This document shows, piece by piece, positions 9,164 through 17,526 of a stretch of DNA of 64,000 nucleotides (position 1 is its first letter; every line of letters starts with the position of its first letter). A program made the translations under genes and the position numbers. The stretch spans positions 156,097-220,096 of the forward strand of contig NZ_SRXO01000009.1 of NCBI RefSeq assembly GCF_008360935.1, read 5' to 3'. The notes beneath the pieces were generated by a model. The model was given only the letters and a program-made list of their open reading frames with translations, made no database searches and was not told where the DNA came from. The stretch is from Siccirubricoccus phaeus. Lineage in GTDB: Bacteria > Pseudomonadota > Alphaproteobacteria > Acetobacterales > Acetobacteraceae.

Positions 9164-9450
9164 CTTGGCTCGTCGACACCAACATCATCTCCGAGGTCCG
9201 GAAGGGCCCGCGCTGCCATCCTGGCGTCGCCGCTTGGTGGGCGGCGGTCGAGGACCGGGACCTGTTTCTCAGCGTCTTGACGCTGGGTGAGATCCGCCGA
9301 GGGATCGAGGGCATCCGCCAGCGGGATCCGGCGAAGGCAGCCACTCTGGAACGCTGGCTCCGCGACATTTCCGAGGCCTTCGGAGCGCGCATCATCGGTG
9401 TGGATTTGGCAGTGGCCGAAGCGTGGGGGCGGATGTCGGTTGCGGGCTAG
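9160..9450 (+). pseudogene. VapC-type PIN-domain toxin, truncated at the C-terminus
   Basis: 96 residues from a GTG start. The opening MTWLVDTNIISE (D6) and LTLGEIRRGIEG (E44) carry the first two acidic residues of the PIN ribonuclease site. The frame continues to VDLAVAEAWGRMSVAG and then stops, whereas VapC proteins normally continue ~40 residues to the third and fourth acidic residues (D-x-L-IAATA and TRN-x-x-D). The break is ~28 nt before repeat copy B, suggesting a recombination endpoint. Probably inactive as an RNase. Confidence 0.75.
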
Positions 9451-9477
9451 GCCAGTCAACAGGTTGGCCCCGAAAAC

Positions 9478-9548
9478 CCCAGGAAACGTGCCACCCAGCG
9501 CGGCAGTCGGTCTGTCGGAAAGCCCGACGCTCAAGGGAACTGGCGGAG
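9478..9548. repeat. Direct repeat, copy B, ending in the att core
   Basis: Second copy of the ~70-bp repeat of 8653-8722, with a 35-nt perfect core at 9514-9548. It runs directly into the left att core of the 14-kb element. This suggests that it is chromosomal or older-element DNA that was adjacent to the tRNA-Ser end when the element arrived. Confidence 0.85.
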
Positions 9549-9554
9549 AGGGTG
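9541..9554. other. Left attachment core (attL-like) of the integrative element
   Basis: tggcggagagggtg is identical to 23517-23530, the 3' end of tRNA-Ser(CGA) including CCA. The bases after it differ (t versus g), as expected where element DNA begins. The stretch 9555-9861 that follows holds no gene. It contains several TGTCC repeats and presumably the promoter of the methyltransferase operon. Confidence 0.75.
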
Positions 9555-9861
9555 TCCGCCCGGACCCAAGGTTTATGGCCCTCCTGGGACGGGCGAGCAG
9601 GCCGCATCCCCTAATCGGTTCCCCAATGGACCGTTTGTCCAGTTGATGGCCCGTTCTGTCCGGGCCAGCCCTCGCGCCGCTTCCGCATTTTGTCCATGCT
9701 GTCCCGTCGAGCCGCCATGAGGCACAATGGAAGAACGAATCGCGGATCGGCGGGTAGCATAGCGCAGCGTCCAGGCTCAGGGTGCACGCGCCACCCCGGC
9801 CGCGCGCTCGCCCGCTACCGCAATCCGGGAGGCTACCCGGACAACAGGACGATCCGCGCCG

Positions 9862-12039
9862 ATGGGCATTGAGCACCGATTTGATATCCCGTTCATCGCG
9901 GCCATGGCGCTCCGCGAGAAGCAGATACAGCAGAACTACCGACCCATCATCGCAGTGCACAAATGGTTCGCCCGCCGGCCCGGGACACTTTTCCGGGGGC
10001 TGACGCTCGCGGAGTTCGGCGACCGGCCCCTTCGTGATGCGTTCTTCACCGCCAACGATTTCCCGGGCCGGGTAGTGTGCGACCCCTTCATGGGAGGGGG
10101 CACGCCGCTCTTGGAGGCGAACCGCGTCGGCTGTGATGTGCTCGGGTTTGACATCAACCCCATGGCCGCCTGGATCGTCCGCGAAGAAATCGAGCATCTC
10201 GACCTAGGCGCCTATCGCCAGACCGCCGACAGGTTGCTTGCGACCCTCACCACGGAACTTGGCGACCTCTACCTCACAGACTGCCCGTTGTATGGCGACC
10301 GCGACGTGCCGGTGAAGTATGCGCTTTGGGTGAAGACGCTGGATTGCACGAACTGCGGCAAACAATTCGATCTCTTCCCGGGCTACCTGATCGGCGACGA
10401 CACGCGGCATCCGCTTAACGTCCTTGCATGCCATGCGTGCGGCGAACTGAACGAAGTCGCGGACCTCGACAAGCCCGGCGCGTGCCATGCATGCGATGCG
10501 GCCCTTCGCGTGGAAGGGCCGGCGAAGCGAAACCGCTGCGCCTGCCCAAGCTGCGGCCACGTGAACCGATATCCGCTCGGCGAAGGCCGCCCGCTCGGGC
10601 ATCGTCTCTTCGCCATCGAATACACCAACCCGAAGCGCCGCGCGAAGCACAAGGGCAGGTTCTTCAAGAAGCCCGACGCGCGCGATCTTGCCCGCATGGC
10701 CACGGCAGAAGCGCGATGGAACGCGATCACGCCGCGCTTCGCGCCGGAGACGGAAATCCTGCCGGGCGACGAAACCGACCGCCTCCACAAATGGGGCTTT
10801 CAGCGTTACCGTGATCTCTTCAACGCACGACAACTACTCGGCCTGGAACGAAGCTGCGAACTCATCTCCGCTGTCAACGATGAGCGCGTGCGGCATGCCC
10901 TTGCGACGAACCTCTCCGACCTTCTGCGCTACCAGAACATGCTTTGCCGCTATGACACGATGGCGTTGAAGTCTCTGGACATCTTCTCTGTGCACGGCTT
11001 CCCGGTCGGACTGGTGCAATGCGAGTCCAACCTACTCGGCATCGTCAGTGAAAGCGGCGCAAGCGTGGGCTCGGGCGGCTGGACGAACATCATTGAGAAA
11101 TACGCGAAGGCAAAACGCTACTGCGACGCGCCATTTGAGGTAAGGCAGAACGGCAAGGGGAAGGTGACGGTCCCCGTGCATGGCGAGTGGATCGGCGAGA
11201 CGAAGCCCGGATCGCGTTCACGGAAGGTCACGATCCGCTGCGCGACCTCGACGGAAGCGGACCTCGCGCCGGGGTCACTCGACGCGGTGTTCACCGATCC
11301 GCCCTACTTCGGGAACGTCCAATACGGCGAGTTGATGGATTTCTGCTACGCTTGGCTCCGCAGCTTGGTGAGCCATGACGCGGAGGGCTTCGACCGGATC
11401 AGCACGCGGTCGCCGAACGAACTCACAGGCAACCAGACGCAGGAACGCGGCCTAGAGCACTTCGCCGCAGGGCTCGCGCAGGTCTATGCGAAAGCCGCCC
11501 GCGCATTGAAGCCGGCCGGGCCACTTGCGTTCACGTTCCACCACAACAAGCTTGAAGCCTATCACGCTGTCGGCGTCGCCATCCTTGATGGCAACCTCAC
11601 ATGCACGGCCGCGCTTCCGTGTCCCGCCGAGATGGGCGGCTCAATCCACATTCACGGAACCGGGTCGTCCATCGTTGACACCGTATTCGTGTGCCGAGTG
11701 CTCCCGGAGCACGTGCCAGAGGTGCCGGCCTTTGGCGCGCTACACGACATGGTCGCGGCCGAACTCGACCAGCTTCGGGCGGCAGGCATGAAGCCGACAG
11801 CCGGCGACGTGCGGTGCATCGTCTATGGACATGTTACACGCCTCGCGGTGCTCACGCTTCTCCCGGATTGGGATGTCTCGGCGAGCATGCGCGACAAGCT
11901 CACGCTGTTCGGCAAGGTCGTTGATGGGCTCGGCGACACCGCCGCGCTCATTGGCCGCCTCTCGCCCGCGCCAGCAACGAAGAAGGACAGCGGCAAAGAC
12001 CGCACGGGAGTGAAGACCGCCGATGGCGCATCCGTTTGA
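9862..12039 (+). CDS. DNA methyltransferase with zinc ribbons (DUF1156-like)
   Basis: 725 residues. Opening ALREKQIQQN...HKWFARRPGT (residues ~15-45) resembles the DUF1156/large adenine methylase N-terminus. SAM motif I is VCDPFMGGGTPLLEA (~72-86) and catalytic motif IV is TDPPYFGN (~478-485), i.e. amino-methyltransferase order I-insert-IV. The insert carries two zinc-ribbon-like CxxC pairs (C162/C165 with C190/C193; C208/C211 with C228/C231), probably for target recognition. N6-adenine or N4-cytosine methylation is predicted; the site is unknown. It overlaps the next gene by 17 nt. Gives the modification half of a restriction-modification pair. Confidence 0.8.
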   Translation: MGIEHRFDIPFIAAMALREKQIQQNYRPIIAVHKWFARRPGTLFRGLTLAEFGDRPLRDAFFTANDFPGRVVCDPFMGGGTPLLEANRVGCDVLGFDINPMAAWIVREEIEHLDLGAYRQTADRLLATLTTELGDLYLTDCPLYGDRDVPVKYALWVKTLDCTNCGKQFDLFPGYLIGDDTRHPLNVLACHACGELNEVADLDKPGACHACDAALRVEGPAKRNRCACPSCGHVNRYPLGEGRPLGHRLFAIEYTNPKRRAKHKGRFFKKPDARDLARMATAEARWNAITPRFAPETEILPGDETDRLHKWGFQRYRDLFNARQLLGLERSCELISAVNDERVRHALATNLSDLLRYQNMLCRYDTMALKSLDIFSVHGFPVGLVQCESNLLGIVSESGASVGSGGWTNIIEKYAKAKRYCDAPFEVRQNGKGKVTVPVHGEWIGETKPGSRSRKVTIRCATSTEADLAPGSLDAVFTDPPYFGNVQYGELMDFCYAWLRSLVSHDAEGFDRISTRSPNELTGNQTQERGLEHFAAGLAQVYAKAARALKPAGPLAFTFHHNKLEAYHAVGVAILDGNLTCTAALPCPAEMGGSIHIHGTGSSIVDTVFVCRVLPEHVPEVPAFGALHDMVAAELDQLRAAGMKPTAGDVRCIVYGHVTRLAVLTLLPDWDVSASMRDKLTLFGKVVDGLGDTAALIGRLSPAPATKKDSGKDRTGVKTADGASV

Positions 12040-13063
12040 AGTTCCGTTCGCGGACATCGCCGCGAACATGGACCACTACATTGACGAAGTGTTCGCGTCG
12101 CTCCGGTCGGAGTTCCTGACGATGCCGAAGGGCGCGGGGTTCATTGAGTATCCCGTGTTCGAGGCGGGATACGAAGCACTCAAGCGAACGACGCGAGATT
12201 TCCGAGTGCTCGACCCGGAGCAAGTCTTCGCCACCGTTCTCGCCACGCCCATTACGTTCATCGTGCTGCGGACGATGCTCGGCTTCACCCCGCCTGAATG
12301 GGCATACGTGACACAACAGCGAACGAACACGCTGGTTACGCAGAGCGCGGCAAGGACCATAGACCGGAACATTCGGCTTGATCCGACCACCCCCTTGAGA
12401 GCCAACGGCAGGCTCACAGAACAGCGCATCCGCGCCCTTGTGCGGACGGCATGCGAGATGCTGACAGAAGGCGTGCCCGACACGCTTCCGACGCTTCTAC
12501 ATCGCCTCGACAAAGCCGATACGCGCGACGGGCTGCGCAGCCTACAGCCGCTTGCCGATCTCGGCGTGCCCTACTCAATGGTCCTGTATGAGAGGTTCCT
12601 AGGCAGCCCGTTTGTCAGTCATCGCAACTCTGTTTCCGAGCTTGTCGGCGACATCGTTGAGGCGGCCGTTGAAGCGGTGCTCACGGCGCCACGGATCAGC
12701 TTCCGAAAGACAGCCCGTGCCGAGCGCGTCCAGAACTTCGATCAGGCGCCAGACTTCATCGTGCCCAATGAGTTCAACCCGCAGGTCGTCATTGAAGCGA
12801 AGCTCACGGAAGACGATGGCACGGCGCGGGACAAGGTGACGCGCGTGCAGCATCTCGGCACGCTGGCAATGCGCGGCCGGACGGAAGCAGAAGGGCCGCG
12901 CTTCGAGGTGATCGCGTGCATTGCCGGTCGTGGCTTCAAGGTCCGTCGTGCCGACATGGAAAAGCTGTTGATTGCGACGCGAGGCAAGGTGTTCACGCTC
13001 GAAACCATATCTCAGATGGTAGAGCACACGCGCCTATCCGAATTTGTCACGCGACCGCTCTAG
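12023..13063 (+). CDS. PD-(D/E)XK-type restriction endonuclease candidate
   Basis: 346 residues. The C-terminal third holds PDFIVPNEFNPQVVIEAK (P243-D244 ... E258-x-K260), the PD-x(13)-E-x-K signature of the nuclease superfamily, preceded by helix SELVGDIVEAAVEAVL with acidic residues and followed by helix RDKVTRVQHLGTLAMRG. The N-terminal 200 residues are helical and unassigned, possibly DNA recognition. It overlaps the methyltransferase gene and is 4 nt from the DUF488 gene, so the operon is tight. Predicted to cut DNA lacking the cognate methyl mark. Which type of restriction system is unclear. Confidence 0.75.
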   Translation: MAHPFEVPFADIAANMDHYIDEVFASLRSEFLTMPKGAGFIEYPVFEAGYEALKRTTRDFRVLDPEQVFATVLATPITFIVLRTMLGFTPPEWAYVTQQRTNTLVTQSAARTIDRNIRLDPTTPLRANGRLTEQRIRALVRTACEMLTEGVPDTLPTLLHRLDKADTRDGLRSLQPLADLGVPYSMVLYERFLGSPFVSHRNSVSELVGDIVEAAVEAVLTAPRISFRKTARAERVQNFDQAPDFIVPNEFNPQVVIEAKLTEDDGTARDKVTRVQHLGTLAMRGRTEAEGPRFEVIACIAGRGFKVRRADMEKLLIATRGKVFTLETISQMVEHTRLSEFVTRPL

Positions 13064-13067
13064 CCAC

Positions 13068-13550
13068 ATGGCCACGACACTCCGCACCATCGGTTATGAA
13101 GGCGCCAGCCTAGAGGGGTTTCTCTCCGCGCTTCGGCGCGCCCGCGTGTCACTGCTTGTGGACGTGCGCGCCGTCGCGGTTTCACGCCGCAAGGGCTTCT
13201 CAAAGACCGCGCTTGCCGCCGCCCTGTCGGAAGCTGGCATCGGCTATCTGCATCTGCGCGACCTAGGCGACCCGAAGCCCGGCCGCGAGGCCGCGCGCGC
13301 GGGCCGCATGGCGGAGTTCCGCACCATCTACACGGCGCATCTTCGCGGTGCCGTCGCACAAGCCGCGCTCGCCGAAGCCGCCCGCGTCGCGGAGCAACGT
13401 TCGGTGTGCCTGCTTTGCTATGAAGCCGATCCGTCCGGCTGCCATCGCGCTATCGTGGCAGCCTCGATAGCGAGGAAAACCGGCCTTGCCGTCCAACATC
13501 TCCGGCCCGATACGCCACGCGCCGCCGGGAGCGCAACAGCCGCAGCATGA
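13068..13550 (+). CDS. DUF488 family protein
   Basis: 160 residues. Start MATTLRTIGYEG at 13068, chosen because this sequence is the typical family beginning; an upstream in-frame start would overlap the nuclease gene. Motifs: VDVRAVAVSRRKGFSK (~31-46), YLHLRDLGDPK (~60-70) and LLCYEADPSGCHRAIVA (~115-131), whose Cys/Glu/Cys-His-Arg pattern is characteristic. Biochemical activity of DUF488 is not established to my knowledge. Its position inside a restriction operon suggests an accessory role in defence. Confidence 0.85.
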   Translation: MATTLRTIGYEGASLEGFLSALRRARVSLLVDVRAVAVSRRKGFSKTALAAALSEAGIGYLHLRDLGDPKPGREAARAGRMAEFRTIYTAHLRGAVAQAALAEAARVAEQRSVCLLCYEADPSGCHRAIVAASIARKTGLAVQHLRPDTPRAAGSATAAA

Positions 13551-14316
13551 GGGCAACCGCGAGGCGGTCCTTGTGCTGGTCAAGGCAGTCCCCCGGCCCA
13601 GTAAGGGCTACCGCGAAACCGTGTGCTGCGCGGGCGTCACTGCATCGGGCGCGTGGCGTCGGCTCTATCCGGTTCGCTTTCGACAGCTTGTAGCGGAACA
13701 GCAGTTCGCCCGCTGGCAATGGGTGGACTACACGTGGCAGGCGCCGCGCGGGGACTATCGACGCGAAAGCCGCAGGATCGAAGAAAATACGTTGCAGCCG
13801 GGGCGCATCATGCCGGGGCGGGATCGCCTTGGCGCCGTGCTCCCGCTGCTTCGCGCGTCCACACGGGAAGCCTCCGCGCAGGGCGAAAGCCTCGCACTCA
13901 TCGAACCGCGCGACATCACGTTCAAGGCGCGCCCGAAGAAGCCGCAGGTTATCGACGCGGAGCGTGCCGCCTTCCGCGAGGCCGCGCGGCAACAGTCCCT
14001 CCTAGATCGCGATGTGTCCGATTTCGAGCCGTGCCCCTACGCGGTTGCGATGGCGTTCACGGATCAGGACGGCACGCGCCACGCGCCGCAGTGCGGCGAT
14101 TGGGAAACCACCGCCACCTTCTTCAACATGCGCAAGCGCGGCTCAGATGATGCGGCGATCATCGCGCACCTTCGCGCGGAGTTCACGGAGCAGCGGCACG
14201 GGCGCCGCATCTTCCTCGCCATGGGCACAGTCGCCAAACGGCCGCGTCAGTGGTTGCTGTTGGGCGTGCTGCGCGTTCAGGATGCCGCGCCCGGTCAACT
14301 CGCGCTCGCCGTGTAA
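13486..14316 (+). CDS. Conserved protein of unknown function, partner of DUF488
   Basis: Up to 276 residues. The longest start is TTG at 13486, overlapping DUF488 by 65 nt; GTG at 13573, giving MLVKAVPRPS, is an alternative. The N-terminal block VLVLVKAVPRPSKGYRETV / CCAGVTASGAWRRLYPVRF and the later QFARWQWVDY are conserved-looking. The C-terminal part has EPCPYAVAMAF, HAPQCGDWETT and GRRIFLAMGTVAKRPRQWLL, with a paired-Cys and DWE motif. I recall similar proteins next to DUF488 genes but know no function. Probably soluble and cytoplasmic. Confidence 0.7.
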   Translation: MPSNISGPIRHAPPGAQQPQHEGNREAVLVLVKAVPRPSKGYRETVCCAGVTASGAWRRLYPVRFRQLVAEQQFARWQWVDYTWQAPRGDYRRESRRIEENTLQPGRIMPGRDRLGAVLPLLRASTREASAQGESLALIEPRDITFKARPKKPQVIDAERAAFREAARQQSLLDRDVSDFEPCPYAVAMAFTDQDGTRHAPQCGDWETTATFFNMRKRGSDDAAIIAHLRAEFTEQRHGRRIFLAMGTVAKRPRQWLLLGVLRVQDAAPGQLALAV

Positions 14317-14395
14317 GGTAGCATGACGGTTTGCATATTGTTGCACCGGGCAAGCGGTGTTGGTGTAAGCGAAATCGACTTGTAGGGAAAATCCA

Positions 14396-14794
14396 ATGGC
14401 TCAATACGCAATAGCCTTCGATTTGGACACCAAGGGCATGCGCGCTTCTGGCATGACCAAAAGTCAAATCACTACCGTCTATCAATCCGAGATACCAAAA
14501 GCCTTGGCCACATGCGGGTTCACCGCCCACCCGCAAGGATCGCTCTACCACACCGAGGCGGAGCAGAACCCAATCACTGCCATCATGAAATTGCAGGGCT
14601 CTTTGAAGAGCGGTGCGCCGACCTTCTGTCGTTGGGTGCGCCGCGTGCATGTCTTCCGCATGGAAGAATGGAGCGACGTGACTTCATTGATCGCGCAACG
14701 CGATGCCGCAGAAGGGCCACCAGAAGCCGAAGAGGAATTGGAGGAACAAGAAGCCGCCGAAGCCGACGAAGCCGACGATGCAGCCCAGAAGTAA
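14396..14794 (+). CDS. vapD: VapD-like endoribonuclease (Cas2-type ferredoxin fold)
   Basis: 132 residues. MAQYAIAFDLDTKGM carries the FDLD motif of VapD. It is followed by TTVYQSEIPKALATCGF, QGSLYHTEAEQNPITAIMKL and RWVRRVHVFRMEEWSDV, the same order of elements as VapD (beta-alpha-beta, Cas2-like dimer). AGGGA lies 9 nt before ATG. Known VapD proteins are ~95 residues; this one has an additional strongly acidic tail (GPPEAEEELEEQEAAEADEA...). Known family activity is mRNA cleavage. It follows the restriction genes by 79 nt, so it may be cotranscribed or have its own promoter. No antitoxin gene is seen beside it. Confidence 0.75.
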   Translation: MAQYAIAFDLDTKGMRASGMTKSQITTVYQSEIPKALATCGFTAHPQGSLYHTEAEQNPITAIMKLQGSLKSGAPTFCRWVRRVHVFRMEEWSDVTSLIAQRDAAEGPPEAEEELEEQEAAEADEADDAAQK

Positions 14795-15165
14795 GCGACG
14801 GGCCGCAAAATAGCAGGGCCAGAATATGCGCCACGCGCACCGCGCCATTTTGTGCAATCGGGCTGTCGATGGCGGGAGACGGGCCGCGCATTTCGCGCAT
14901 TTCGTCCACTGTGGACGTGGTGTCGTGGTGGGCCAGGGAATGGGTGAAGCAGCGGTGCAATTTGTGCGAGCGGGGTCTGTGGGAAGTGGCGGGGCGGGTG
15001 TCGGCGGCCCCCACCCCACCCCTTGCACGATATCGAGGGGCGGGGTGGTCCGGCGCGGAGCATAGGCGCCGCCGGGCAGCGCCGTCGCGTCAGGGCAAGG
15101 CGCCGCAAGCGGCACGCCGCGCGGAGTGGACGCGCGCCGCAGCACCACGGCGAAGCAAGATGCAG
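14795..15165. other. Convergent intergenic gap
   Basis: 371 nt between vapD and the leftward small-gene operon. It contains a short palindrome (cgtccactgtggacg) and two gcgcatttc copies near 14893-14911, but no hairpin-plus-T-tract terminator and no supported gene. Confidence 0.45.
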
Positions 15166-15852
15166 CTACCGGGCACGTCGCCGCGTCGCGGCCTTCGCCA
15201 ACGCGATGATGAACTCCGGGCTTCGGTCCAGGCCGTTCGCGGTCACGTGGCGCTTGATGGCAGGGGATCGCGCAACGATGCCTTGATAGAACTCACGGGC
15301 CGCCGTCATCTGGTCCTCATAGCGGTCCCCGAAGTGCTGGCGCAGCGCGGCATCTGCGGCTTCGATGCTCGGCGCCTGCCACGCAGGATGCGCCGCCCTG
15401 ACAGCATGCTTCCACGCAAGGTCAACCTCCGCCCTGGACAGGCCGACCGCGTGCAGCGCCGTGGCGGCTTCCTGACGCTCGGCGCGGGCTTCGGGTGTCA
15501 CATCGAAGCCGGCGGCTTCCACGGCGGCCGGATCGTCCGGCAACGCCATGATGGCTTGCACATCCCGAACCGATCCGGGCGGGGCGTCATACATCAACGC
15601 CGCGCCATTCAAGGACTCAGGCGCATCGGGCACGCCCTTGGGCTGCACGGGCAGCGCGGGCGGGCGCTCGCCCCACTGCGACCACGGCGCACGCGGCTCC
15701 GCCGGCTCCGCAGCGCCCGGCGCGTTGCTTGCGGCATGATCGGCGACGGGCTGGCGCGTCTCGGCGGCCGGCGCTGCGGACGCGGCCGGTGCGGGCACCG
15801 CGCCGTGCGAAGGATACATGCGCGCCGCCGCTGCGGCGAAGTCATCGGACAT
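15166..15852 (-). CDS. Hypothetical protein, scaffold-like
   Basis: 228 residues. ATG at 15852 has GGAGGGG upstream and overlaps the preceding gene by 11 nt. The N-terminal ~90 residues are low-complexity Ala/Pro. The C-terminal ~110 are helical: LRQHFGDRYEDQMTAAREFY and LDRSPEFIIALAKAA, an arrangement seen in phage scaffold/capsid-assembly proteins. The resemblance is by general pattern only. In a phage satellite such a protein could redirect helper capsid assembly, which is inference. Confidence 0.5.
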   Translation of the reverse strand: MSDDFAAAAARMYPSHGAVPAPAASAAPAAETRQPVADHAASNAPGAAEPAEPRAPWSQWGERPPALPVQPKGVPDAPESLNGAALMYDAPPGSVRDVQAIMALPDDPAAVEAAGFDVTPEARAERQEAATALHAVGLSRAEVDLAWKHAVRAAHPAWQAPSIEAADAALRQHFGDRYEDQMTAAREFYQGIVARSPAIKRHVTANGLDRSPEFIIALAKAATRRRAR

Positions 15853-16120
15853 GGGGTTGCCCCTCCATGATGCAGGACTTGGGCGGCCGTCCGCGCGGGC
15901 GGCCGGTGCGCGTGTTGCCGCGCGGAAGTTCCGGCGAGATGCCGGCCGCGATGGCGGCACGGAATGCGGCTTCCGACTTCGGCCCGGCAGGCGGCAAGCA
16001 CATCACGTCAAGCAGGCCGTGATGGTGCAAGAACAGCCTGACACGCCACCCCACTGTGCCAGTGGCGCCGCGCGGGCGCCCTCGCGGTTGTCCGGTCGCA
16101 CGATGCGGGCGGCGCGTCAT
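15842..16120 (-). CDS. Small basic protein with AT-hook-like motifs
   Basis: 92 residues. The ATG overlaps the stop of the upstream gene (ATGA at 16120-16117), which supports this start against a longer spurious frame. Two RGRP motifs (GQPRGRPRG near the start, TGRPRGRPPK near the end) resemble AT-hooks and suggest DNA binding. The middle, WRVRLFLHHHGLLDVMCLPPAG, is unassigned. Part of a chain of overlapping leftward genes. Confidence 0.5.
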   Translation of the reverse strand: MTRRPHRATGQPRGRPRGATGTVGWRVRLFLHHHGLLDVMCLPPAGPKSEAAFRAAIAAGISPELPRGNTRTGRPRGRPPKSCIMEGQPHVR

Positions 16121-16599
16121 GATGGCGTCGCCTCCACGCTCGGCATCGGCGGCGCGGGCGGATGCGGTTTCAGGACACAGGCCGCGAGCATGTCCGCGCG
16201 CAGCCGGATAACGCTGCGATCCACTTCCGCGACGGCAAGCACCGCCAGCCGCGCAATCTCGGCAGGAACGCGGCGCGGGCCGAAATAGCGCAGATCGAAA
16301 ACCGATGCCTTCGCCCGGCCCAAGATCGCTTGATGGGATCGAAGCGCGCCGGGGATACCGATGCCGGTGCGCACGCGGGCAAGAAGCGGCTGCACGGCAG
16401 CATCCGCTTCGTCCAGGCCGGCCATGGCGTCGCGCACGCGATCCGCGATGTCGTGGCAGGAAAGCGATGCCGCCGCCGGTCGGATCGCATAGGCCGCCCA
16501 TGCGATGGATGCTCGCGACATGACGTTCACGGCGTCCATGATTTGCGCGGGGTCCATGGTGGCGCCCGCCGCATGAGCCGAAGGGCGCAGCGTGTTCAT
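16117..16599 (-). CDS. Hypothetical protein of the mobile element
   Basis: 160 residues, alpha-helical: QIMDAVNVMSRASIAWAAYA, DIADRVRDAMAGLDEADAAV, AEIARLAVLAVAEVDRSVI. The start overlaps the upstream stop as ATGA and the stop overlaps the next start in the same way, so it is translationally coupled on both sides. No family recognised. Confidence 0.6.
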   Translation of the reverse strand: MNTLRPSAHAAGATMDPAQIMDAVNVMSRASIAWAAYAIRPAAASLSCHDIADRVRDAMAGLDEADAAVQPLLARVRTGIGIPGALRSHQAILGRAKASVFDLRYFGPRRVPAEIARLAVLAVAEVDRSVIRLRADMLAACVLKPHPPAPPMPSVEATPS

Positions 16600-17387
16600 C
16601 GGCCCACCAGATGGTTCCAGGGGGCGGGCGACGGTCCCATGGGGGCGAGCGGTTGTGCCAGCCTCACCGCCTCCGCAGCACGCCGCGCCGCCGCCTCGGC
16701 TTCTGCACGCGCCGCCTGTTCCGGGCTGCGCGGAGCATTGGCGACGACTGCGCGCCGCAGTTCATCCACCGCCACATGCGGGCCATCGGCGGCAACGGCG
16801 GCGGCAGGGGACAGGGGTTGATCCACCAGCCGCCCGCCGCGTTCGATCATGCGGAAGTCGTTCAGGTAACGCTGCGGCATGTGCTCCGCGTCCAGCAGCC
16901 CCGCGAGCACCAGTTGCGCGACAACCTGCCCGGCAAGCCGTTCGGCGTCCGGCAGGATCGCGTCAGGCGAGAGGCCGGCGCGCGCTGCGGTGCGCTGGAT
17001 GTTGGCGGCCGTGACAGCGATGCACGCGACCAAGTGCTTCGTCTGACGGGCGAGGCTCGCCGCCTGTTCCGAGATGATGCTGTCCACGTCATGGAGGGCG
17101 CCAGCGTGGGCATCACGGGCGCGCTGATATGCCGCCTCCGCGCGTTCGCTTTCCAGGCGAGGCCGGAGCGCGGCGCGGGCTTCCTGTGCATCCTCGATTG
17201 CCGCGACGGCTTCGGCGAGGCGCGCCCGAACATGCTTCCGGTGCGTGTCGTTCACCGGCATCTCGGCGAGCTTGATGCGGAGGCGGGACACGTCTTCCGA
17301 GTGCGTCGCGATCCACGCGGCGATTTCGGCATCTTCCTCCGCCGCCGAGCGCGCGGCCGTGGCGAAGGTGGGGGCGGGAATGGTCAT
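16596..17387 (-). CDS. Hypothetical coiled-coil protein of the mobile element
   Basis: 263 residues from ATG at 17387, preceded by GGAGG with 5-nt spacing (preferred to ATG at 17399). Residues ~20-110 are charged long helices (DVSRLRIKLAEM, RLAEAVAAIEDAQEARAAL), probably coiled coil. The later segment GLLDAEHMPQRYLNDFRMIE and an Ala-rich helical tail follow. Unassigned. Resembles structural or assembly proteins of small phage-like elements only in general character. Confidence 0.6.
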   Translation of the reverse strand: MTIPAPTFATAARSAAEEDAEIAAWIATHSEDVSRLRIKLAEMPVNDTHRKHVRARLAEAVAAIEDAQEARAALRPRLESERAEAAYQRARDAHAGALHDVDSIISEQAASLARQTKHLVACIAVTAANIQRTAARAGLSPDAILPDAERLAGQVVAQLVLAGLLDAEHMPQRYLNDFRMIERGGRLVDQPLSPAAAVAADGPHVAVDELRRAVVANAPRSPEQAARAEAEAAARRAAEAVRLAQPLAPMGPSPAPWNHLVGR

Positions 17388-17526
17388 GCGGACCTCCATT
17401 GAAAGAACGGATTAGGGGACGCGCGAGAAGTCGCGAGAGAAGCGACGGTTTCGCCGCTGATCCCGGCGGAAGACTGATCCGCCATGCGCGGCCGGAGGGG
17501 TGCGGCGGGACGGTTCGCCGCGCGGA

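Noticed and set aside
9862..13063. DISARM, BREX or DUF499/DUF1156-type system
   Set aside because: No helicase, PLD, DUF499, Lon or PglZ-type gene is present. Only a methylase and nuclease are seen.
14396..14794. Cas2 and a CRISPR system
   Set aside because: The fold is Cas2-like, but the sequence fits VapD and there is no cas1, other cas gene or repeat-spacer array in the window.
14512..15870. 452-aa + strand frame overlapping vapD and the leftward small genes
   Set aside because: It runs through vapD in another frame and then antisense to the scaffold-like gene, with shadow composition.
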